64,000 nt of DNA from Gracilimonas sp965227785 (GTDB lineage: Bacteria > Bacteroidota > Rhodothermia > Balneolales > Balneolaceae), in contig NZ_OZ245785.1 of assembly GCF_965227785.1 (NCBI RefSeq), positions 1,922,001 to 1,986,000 of the forward strand, read 5' to 3'. Numbering within the stretch: the stretch's first letter is position 1; the number at the start of each line of letters is the position of its first letter. The notes under the pieces are model-generated. The model saw only the letters and a list, made by a program, of their open reading frames with translations, had not been told where the DNA came from and made no database searches. Shown piece by piece: positions 58,425-64,000 of this stretch. Position numbers and translations under genes: made by a program.

Positions 58425-58612
58425 CGACCTCTTCTGTCTTCTCCTTAACAAGGAGAAGGACTCGTTGATAAATATCAAAGCCATGAAAAAGTAGCCAAAC
58501 TTTAATCAACCACGAATCAAGTCCTCTCCTTGCGAAGGAGAGGTTTGGAGAGGTCGAAGTATAGGGCTTTAAGTCCTGCACTAACCGACAACTGAATTTT
58601 TAACCCAAAACC
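58425..58612. repeat. Hairpin-pair repeat, unit C (core 58425-58555)
   Basis: Hairpin 1 CTTCTCCTT-AAC-AAGGAGAAG, middle ACTCGTTGATAAA/TTTAATCAACCACGAATCAAGT, hairpin 2 CCTCTCCTT-GCG-AAGGAGAGG. The tail TATAGGGCTTTAAGTCCTG runs to the start codon of the DUF559 gene at 58613, where units A and B have their GAGTAAATG block. Confidence 0.85.
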
Positions 58613-58975
58613 ATGAGCCTTAAGAACCCCAGAAATACCAAAGACCTTCGGCGGACTCTTCGCAAGAATATGACTGAAGCTGAATCTATGCTCTGGGAAA
58701 AGGTTCGTGCAAATAAACTCGGCATTAAGGTTAAGCGACAATATGGGATCGGACCTTATGTCCTGGATTTTTATATCCCAAAAATCAGATTAGCAATAGA
58801 AGTTGATGGAGGAATACATCAACAACCCGAGGTTAAAGAAAAGGATATCAACAGAGATGCTTTCTTAAATAGAAATGGAATTGAAGTTATCAGGTTCACC
58901 AATAATCAAATACTGAATGAAATAGAGAAAGTGCTTCTTGAAATTAAAACGAGGGTTGAGTCGAAGACTGAATGA
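58613..58975 (+). CDS. DUF559 endonuclease-like protein embedded in the repeats
   Basis: 120 residues, clear DUF559: 'RRTLRKNMTEAESMLWEKVRANKLGIKVKRQYGIGPYVLDFYIP', then 'RLAIEVDGGIHQQPEVKEKD' and 'NGIEVIRFTNNQILNEIE'. The Asp of VLDFY and the E-x-D of IEVDG fit a compact PD-(D/E)XK/Vsr-like active site. No family member is firmly characterised to my knowledge. It lies between repeat units C and D within the fadI-fadJ interval, same strand. It looks intact. An AT-richer sequence than fadI and fadJ suggests it came with the repeats. A role in moving or processing the repeats is inference. Confidence 0.88.
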   Translation: MSLKNPRNTKDLRRTLRKNMTEAESMLWEKVRANKLGIKVKRQYGIGPYVLDFYIPKIRLAIEVDGGIHQQPEVKEKDINRDAFLNRNGIEVIRFTNNQILNEIEKVLLEIKTRVESKTE

Positions 58976-58993
58976 GTAACTTGTTAAACACAC

Positions 58994-59185
58994 CGACCTC
59001 TTCTGTCTTCTCCTTAACAAGGAGAAGGACTCCTTGATTAATATCATAACCATGAAAAAGCAACCAAACTTTTATCAACCACGAGTCAAGTCCTCTCCTT
59101 GCGAAGGAGAGGTTTGGAGAGGTCGGAGTATAGGGCATTAAGTCTTGAATCACCCAGCATCTACTTTAAAACCAAACCCAACGCC
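58994..59185. repeat. Hairpin-pair repeat, unit D (core 58994-59125)
   Basis: Very close to unit C: hairpin 1 CTTCTCCTT-AAC-AAGGAGAAG, hairpin 2 CCTCTCCTT-GCG-AAGGAGAGG, outer arms CGACCTC and GAGGTCG. The tail TATAGGGCATTAAGTCTTG runs to the fadJ start at 59186 and ends with an A/C-rich stretch much like the one before the DUF559 ATG. It begins 18 bases after the DUF559 stop. Confidence 0.85.
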
Positions 59186-61306
59186 ATGAGCTACCTACAT
59201 ATCACACACAAAGATTCTGTTGCCATCATCACCCTGGATTTGCCCGGAGAGAAGGTGAATAAACTGAATGAATCGATGATGGAGGAGTTTTCGGATTTCC
59301 TCGATGAGCTGGAACGTAATGATGAGCTTAAGGGAGCGCTTCTTATTTCAGGCAAGAAGGACAATTTCATCGCCGGGGCTGATATTGATATGTTTCAGGC
59401 CCGGGATACCGCTGAAGAGATCGAGCAACTCAGTAAGGACGGGCATAAAATCCTGAATCGTATTGCCGGTTTTTCTAAACCTATTGCGGTAGCTGTGCAT
59501 GGCAGTTGTATGGGGGGCGGACTCGAACTCTCTCTGGCTTGCCACTATCGTGTGTGTTCGGATAGCTCAAAAACGGTATTTGCACTACCGGAAGTAAAGC
59601 TGGGCATACTGCCCGGGACCGGGGGAACTCAGCGCCTGCCACGACTGATTGGCATTCAAAGTGCCCTCCCGTACATGTTGACGGGCAAAAATATGTATAC
59701 ACGTCAGGCTAAAAGAATGGGTTTGGTTGACGAAGTCACTCACAAAGACGCCATCGAAAAAGCTGCCATCAAGGGTGTACATAAAATCTCGGACGATAAA
59801 TTTGACCGCAAAGATAAGCGCCCTTTCCTGCATAAAATTCTTGAAGGAAATCCACTGGGACGAAAAATCATCTTTTCACAAGCACGAAAGAAAACAGCAG
59901 GTCAGACCAAAGGAAACTATCCGGCTCCACCCAAAATCATTGATGCCGTTGAATACGGATACAAACATGGGATCGAAAAAGGACTGGAAAACGAGACGGT
60001 ATTATTTGGTGAATTAGGAGCTACACAGGAATCCCGGAATCTGGTGAATCTTTTCTTTGGGATGAACGCCTCCAAAAAAGTCCCTAACCCGGATTCGGTT
60101 CGGGATGTGAAAAAGATCGGAGTACTTGGGGCCGGACTTATGGGTTCCGGAATTGCGGAAGTAAGCATTGAAAAAGGCGACTACCGCGTACTCCTCAAAG
60201 ACCAAACCATAGAAAATGCCGCCGAAGGAGAGAAGGGAATCTGGGAATCTTTCAATGAGAAAGCCCAAAAGAAAATCATATCGGAATTCGAACGGGATCA
60301 AATAGCAAGCAAAGTAACCGGAGTTGATTCTTACGATGGATTCACCTCTGTTGACCTGGTGATTGAAGCGGTTTTTGAAGACTTGGAGCTCAAGCAAAAC
60401 ATCGTACAGCAAATTGAGTCGAATACGCCTGAACATACCATTTTTGCATCCAACACTTCCTCTTTACCCATTTCTAAAATTGCAGAAGGAGCCAAGCGAC
60501 CCGAGAGTATCATTGGGATGCATTATTTTTCACCGGTTCAGAAAATGCCACTGCTCGAAATTATTACTACTGATCAAACCGCCGATTGGGTAACCCAAAC
60601 AGCCTATCAGGTTGGGGTGAATCAGGGAAAGAATGTGATTGTAGTAAACGACGGCCCCGGTTTTTATACCACACGCATCCTGGCCCCTTACATGAATGAA
60701 GCCCTGGTGCTACTCGAAGAAGGAGCTTCCATCGAATTCCTCGACAAAATCATGAAAGACTTTGGCTATCCGGTGGGCCCAATGGCTCTACTTGATGAAG
60801 TCGGTTTTGATGTGGGCGCCCACGTGGCAGAAACCATGGGGCCGAAGTTTGCCGAGCGTGGAGTTGAATCGTCAAACAAAGCCGATGAGCTACTGGATGC
60901 CGGCTTCCGTGGCCGCAAGAACAAACGCGGAATGTACACATACAGCTCCGATAAGAAAAAAGAAGTAAACACCGAAATTTACGGGTACTTCAGCGGACAA
61001 AATCGCTCCAACCCCGACAAAGAAACAGCTCGGCAGCGGATAGCTCTGACTATGATCAATGAGGCTGCCTGGTGCCTGGAAGAAGGGATCCTGAAATCTC
61101 CGCAGGACGGAGACTTAGGTGCCATTCTCGGGCTCGGCTTCCCTCCCTTCCTCGGCGGCCCTTTCCGATACATCGATCAAACCGGTGTCCAAAATGTAGT
61201 GGATCAGCTTAATGAATTCACCGATAAGTTCGGCCCGCGATTCAAACCGGCTCAACTTCTGATTGATTATGCCAAAGAGGGGAAGAGGTTTTATGGGGAG
61301 TTATAA
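59186..61306 (+). CDS. fadJ: Multifunctional fatty-acid oxidation protein (enoyl-CoA hydratase / 3-hydroxyacyl-CoA dehydrogenase)
   Basis: 706 residues from ATG 59186; the frame runs open upstream into repeat D, which is not coding. N-terminal crotonase domain: 'GADIDMFQA', 'HGSCMGGGLELSLACHYRV', 'LPEVKLGILPGTGGTQRLPR' with the two catalytic Glu. C-terminal dehydrogenase: 'GVLGAGLMGSGIAEVS', 'ASNTSSLPISKIA', 'GMHYFSPVQKMPLLEII' with the catalytic His, and a second dehydrogenase-like domain. It performs hydration and oxidation of enoyl-CoA; with the FadI thiolase it forms the beta-oxidation complex. Confidence 0.95.
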   Translation: MSYLHITHKDSVAIITLDLPGEKVNKLNESMMEEFSDFLDELERNDELKGALLISGKKDNFIAGADIDMFQARDTAEEIEQLSKDGHKILNRIAGFSKPIAVAVHGSCMGGGLELSLACHYRVCSDSSKTVFALPEVKLGILPGTGGTQRLPRLIGIQSALPYMLTGKNMYTRQAKRMGLVDEVTHKDAIEKAAIKGVHKISDDKFDRKDKRPFLHKILEGNPLGRKIIFSQARKKTAGQTKGNYPAPPKIIDAVEYGYKHGIEKGLENETVLFGELGATQESRNLVNLFFGMNASKKVPNPDSVRDVKKIGVLGAGLMGSGIAEVSIEKGDYRVLLKDQTIENAAEGEKGIWESFNEKAQKKIISEFERDQIASKVTGVDSYDGFTSVDLVIEAVFEDLELKQNIVQQIESNTPEHTIFASNTSSLPISKIAEGAKRPESIIGMHYFSPVQKMPLLEIITTDQTADWVTQTAYQVGVNQGKNVIVVNDGPGFYTTRILAPYMNEALVLLEEGASIEFLDKIMKDFGYPVGPMALLDEVGFDVGAHVAETMGPKFAERGVESSNKADELLDAGFRGRKNKRGMYTYSSDKKKEVNTEIYGYFSGQNRSNPDKETARQRIALTMINEAAWCLEEGILKSPQDGDLGAILGLGFPPFLGGPFRYIDQTGVQNVVDQLNEFTDKFGPRFKPAQLLIDYAKEGKRFYGEL

Positions 61307-61609
61307 TGAGTGATTTATTCACTGATCTTCCCCCAGCTTGATAATCCCATGCTTTTTCGGTAGCCTATCTTGAGCTTTTGAGCATATTGCTTTTTCTTGT
61401 AGAGCCAGCTATTTCAGTAGCCTGATGCTAACTGCAAGTTATGAATCTCCGAATCCGGAGAACATGAGGTCATCGAAATTCGCAATTTGGGAGCACTTCA
61501 ACTCAACCAGATTCATTTTTTAGCTGCTTCGCCTTTCAATGTGTGCCGCCCTGACAACCGCTTATTCATGTAAAAAGCGAGTCAACTTTAACTTTGTAAC
61601 AACTTCATC
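61307..61609. other. Intergenic region before the BCCT gene
   Basis: No gene seen in ~300 bases. There is a short hairpin CTCCG-AAT-CCGGAG (around 61446-61460) without a T-run. TAACTTTG (61589-61596), a match to TAnnTTTG, lies 13 bases before the BCCT start and could be a promoter -7 element, but no TTTG is seen at the right distance upstream. Confidence 0.45.
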
Positions 61610-63229
61610 ATGGGAATTCGAGGAGAAGAAAAAGAGCCTGCTAAAAAAACAGGCCTCAACAAATATTTTGACATCCATAAACCTGTTTTCTGGCCATCTG
61701 TAATACTGATTACCGCAATGATTGCTGCCACTTTATTATTAGGTGATCAGGCCGAAACCATTTTCAGTTCTATACAAACCGCCATCACCGATAATGGGGG
61801 ATGGTTTTTTGTAATCGCCGTTAATGTTTTCATCATCTTCTCTTTATTTATTGCCTTCAGCAGGTTTGGAAATATCCGGCTGGGTGGAGAAGATGCCGAA
61901 CCGGACTTCAGCACCCTTGCCTGGTTTGCCATGTTATTCAGTGCCGGGATGGGAATCGGCATTATGTTCTGGAGTGTGGCCGAACCGATTTTTCACTATC
62001 TCTCCCCGCCTATGGCTGACGGAGAAACTGTTGAAGCTGCACAGCAAGCTATGAATCTTACCTATCTTCACTGGGGCTTTCACGCCTGGGGCATTTATGC
62101 CGTAGTGGGTTTATCACTCGGCTTTTTTGCCTTCAACCGCAGACTCCCCCTTTCCTTCCGCTCGGTTTTTTACCCACTCATTGGAGATCGCATAAAAGGG
62201 TGGATGGGTGATGTGATTGACATTCTTGCCGTGTTGGCCACCTTGTTCGGGCTGGCTACTTCACTGGGCCTGGGCGTGCTTCAGGTTAGCGCCGGACTCG
62301 ATCATGTATTCGGGTTACCGGACAACATCTACCTGCAGGTAGGAATTATTGTTGCCATTACTTTAGTGGCCACAGGATCGGTAGTTCTTGGAATAGACAA
62401 AGGCGTTCGGGTGCTCAGTGAGATGAATGTACGAATAGCCGCCTTGTTCCTCGTCTTTGTGGTTCTGGTAGGTCCAACCATTTTCATTTTTGATTCCTTT
62501 ATTCAAAACTTTGGAGGGTACCTTAATTCTGTTGCCACTTTTAGTTTTTGGACTGAATCTTACGCCGGGACCAACTGGCAGAGTTCATGGACTATCTTTT
62601 ACTGGGCCTGGTGGATATCCTGGTCCCCTTATGTGGGAATGTTCATTGCGCGAATTTCAAAAGGCCGGTCTGTCAAGGAATTTGTGCTTGGAGTGCTGAT
62701 TGTGCCCAGCATCATCACCTTTCTGTGGATGTCTGCTTTTGGCGGAACCGCTATCAGTCTTGAAATGGCCGGAACCGGAAATATCGGCGATGCCGTAAAT
62801 GAAAACGTTGCCACTGCCTTGTTTGTATTTCTTGAACAGTTCCCTCTCGAGATGGTCACCTCCATTATTGCTATCGTGCTTATTTTGAGTTTCTTCGTTA
62901 CTTCATCTGACTCCGGTTCTTTGGTCATCGACGGTCTTACCAGCGGGGGCAAACTGGATGCTCCGGTAGGCCAGCGTATTTTCTGGGCTCAAACAGAGGG
63001 ACTGGTAGCTGCCATCTTATTGGTTGGCGGTGGATTAAGTGCACTCCAAACGGCTTCCATTAGTACCGGACTTCCCTTTGCTCTTATACTCCTGGTAATG
63101 TGTTACAGCCTGCATCGGGGTTTAAAGCGGGAGTACAAAGAGAACCAGCAAAAAATAAAAGATAAAGAGCGCGATTCGTACGAAGACCTCGTCAAAGACA
63201 CCATCAAGAACCAAAAACAAGGGAACTAA
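61610..63229 (+). CDS. BCCT-family betaine/choline/carnitine transporter
   Basis: 539 residues with twelve membrane helices. Family marks: 'FSAGMGIGIMFWSVAEPIFHY', 'HWGFHAWGIYAVVGLSLGFFAF', and the Trp-rich 'WAWWISWSPYVGMFIARISKGRS'. 'GMGIGIMFW' in helix 3 is the glycine-rich segment that distinguishes Na+-coupled betaine carriers in this family. Both termini are charged and may sense osmotic strength, with a K/E-rich C-terminal tail. Likely imports glycine betaine or similar for salt tolerance. The universal stress gene begins 12 bases later. Confidence 0.94.
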   Translation: MGIRGEEKEPAKKTGLNKYFDIHKPVFWPSVILITAMIAATLLLGDQAETIFSSIQTAITDNGGWFFVIAVNVFIIFSLFIAFSRFGNIRLGGEDAEPDFSTLAWFAMLFSAGMGIGIMFWSVAEPIFHYLSPPMADGETVEAAQQAMNLTYLHWGFHAWGIYAVVGLSLGFFAFNRRLPLSFRSVFYPLIGDRIKGWMGDVIDILAVLATLFGLATSLGLGVLQVSAGLDHVFGLPDNIYLQVGIIVAITLVATGSVVLGIDKGVRVLSEMNVRIAALFLVFVVLVGPTIFIFDSFIQNFGGYLNSVATFSFWTESYAGTNWQSSWTIFYWAWWISWSPYVGMFIARISKGRSVKEFVLGVLIVPSIITFLWMSAFGGTAISLEMAGTGNIGDAVNENVATALFVFLEQFPLEMVTSIIAIVLILSFFVTSSDSGSLVIDGLTSGGKLDAPVGQRIFWAQTEGLVAAILLVGGGLSALQTASISTGLPFALILLVMCYSLHRGLKREYKENQQKIKDKERDSYEDLVKDTIKNQKQGN

Positions 63230-63240
63230 GGAGAATGATT

Positions 63241-64000
63241 ATGAAGAGCTTCGAGCACTGGTTTGTATGCTTAGACTTATCCAAGATGGACGACATCCTG
63301 ACGGGATATACCAATTTTCTAACTTCAGTAATTAAACCTAAAACCATCTCTTTTCTGCATGTGGTTGAGTCCGGAAGTGTAGCCAAAGAAATAGCGGAGT
63401 TGTTTCCTCATATTGAAACGGATCAGGACTTTGAAGGTGTAATCAGGGATGAACTCAATAAAAAAATTGAGGAATACTTTGGTGATTCTGATATCGAAAT
63501 CCGGCTAATTATAAAAGAAGGCCGCCCCACCGATCAGATTATTGAGCTGATGAATTCCATGGATCCTGACCTCCTTATGATGGGTAAGAAAACCGGATAT
63601 GTGGGAGAAGGAGTGATCGCACGTCGTATCGTAAAATATGTACCGGCTTCTATTTTATTTGTACCCGAAAATAGCCGCTATGCCATGAATACCATTCTTG
63701 CTCCGGTAGATTTCTCCCGGCAGTCTGCTAAAGCAGTAAAACTCGCACGTAACCTTGTAGAGCCACAGAACGGTTCTGTGCAGGCTCAGCATATTTTTAA
63801 ATATCCCGCTCACTTTTTTCCTTATATGCCGAGCGAAGATGAAAAAGATAAAATCAGAAATCATATAAAGGATCAAAAAGAGAACTTTATTACTGAATAC
63901 AGCCTTCCTGATGATGTGAAATTTACCCTAACCCTCCACAAAGAAGGTCGCATTGGAGATGAGGTGTATGATGAAGCCGTGAGAAATCAGGCTGACCTTA
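63241..64000 (+). CDS. Universal stress protein with two Usp domains (cut by window end)
   Basis: Open to the end of the window, at least 253 codons. AAGGAG at 63228-63233 lies seven bases before ATG 63241, preferred over the in-frame ATG at 63235. First domain: 'KPKTISFLHVVESG', 'DPDLLMMGKKTGYVGEGVIARRIVKYVPASILFVPE', with the G-x2-G-like motif altered (GKKTGYVGEGV). Second domain starts 'MNTILAPVDFSRQSAKAVKLARNLV' and is incomplete. It follows the BCCT transporter by 12 bases, so the two are likely co-transcribed, a parallel to the permease-Usp fusion at the left edge. Function probably regulatory. Confidence 0.88.
   Translation, partial: MKSFEHWFVCLDLSKMDDILTGYTNFLTSVIKPKTISFLHVVESGSVAKEIAELFPHIETDQDFEGVIRDELNKKIEEYFGDSDIEIRLIIKEGRPTDQIIELMNSMDPDLLMMGKKTGYVGEGVIARRIVKYVPASILFVPENSRYAMNTILAPVDFSRQSAKAVKLARNLVEPQNGSVQAQHIFKYPAHFFPYMPSEDEKDKIRNHIKDQKENFITEYSLPDDVKFTLTLHKEGRIGDEVYDEAVRNQADL

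Noticed and set aside
57991..59125. Repeat units considered as a CRISPR array
   Set aside because: Units are ~217 bp, conserved along most of their length, with no 25-40 bp unique spacers and no cas genes.

Overview
The window looks like the chromosome of a Gram-negative, aerobic, probably marine heterotroph of the FCB group, most likely Balneolota (Balneola/Gracilimonas-like) or a close Bacteroidota relative. This is inferred from protein style and content: a TonB-dependent receptor with a carboxypeptidase-regulatory N-domain, many lipoprotein signal peptides, a YpdA-type bacillithiol disulfide reductase, a TTTG-N20-TAnnTTTG promoter, a BCCT osmolyte transporter, and Mrp lacking its Cys pair. 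Most of the window is ordinary core genome with moderate GC.

Layout. 0-9 kb: end of a VapC toxin, an amino-acid permease fused to universal-stress domains, then a long minus-strand run (lpdA, lipB, lipA, plsY, gpsA, an AlbA/Schlafen-type regulator, an IscA/HesB protein) joining lipoate and phospholipid synthesis. 9-20 kb: a ParE-type toxin-antitoxin pair, MltB-like transglycosylase, a lipoprotein subtilase, a BlaI/BlaR1-type regulatory pair with a truncated tandem copy of the sensor, a TlpA-like lipoprotein, GNAT, membrane dipeptidase and small membrane proteins, one with an M15-like zinc-ligand pattern. 20-31.7 kb: glutamate dehydrogenase, Na+/solute symporter, TRIC-like channel, Mrp, then gcvT-comB-ftsK-lolA-like and a UPF0104 membrane protein. 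31.8-45 kb: penicillin acylase, a DDAH-like amidinohydrolase, ddl, a solute-binding lipoprotein with nadK, mdh, a second ParE-type pair, an X-Pro dipeptidyl-peptidase and an M28 peptidase.

45-53 kb: a TPP riboswitch with a Shine-Dalgarno-masking hairpin in front of a TonB-dependent receptor (probably thiamine or thiamine-precursor uptake), YpdA/Bdr, a YheT-like hydrolase, PlsC, and egtD/egtB for ergothioneine. 53-56.5 kb: an AT-rich accessory patch abutting a tRNA-Val(UAC), carrying an HsdR-N nuclease-domain protein with a partner gene. 56.6-61.3 kb: fadI and fadJ (beta-oxidation) separated by four ~217-bp units with covarying paired hairpins and a DUF559 endonuclease gene. This repeat-plus-nuclease cassette is the most unusual object in the window. 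61.6-64 kb: a BCCT transporter followed by a two-domain universal stress protein cut by the window end.

No rRNA, phage structural genes, transposase or CRISPR array was seen. Dispersed short palindromic repeats of at least two families sit in intergenic gaps, and many genes end in clear hairpin terminators. All functional calls come from reading motifs and family resemblance; no database search was run.
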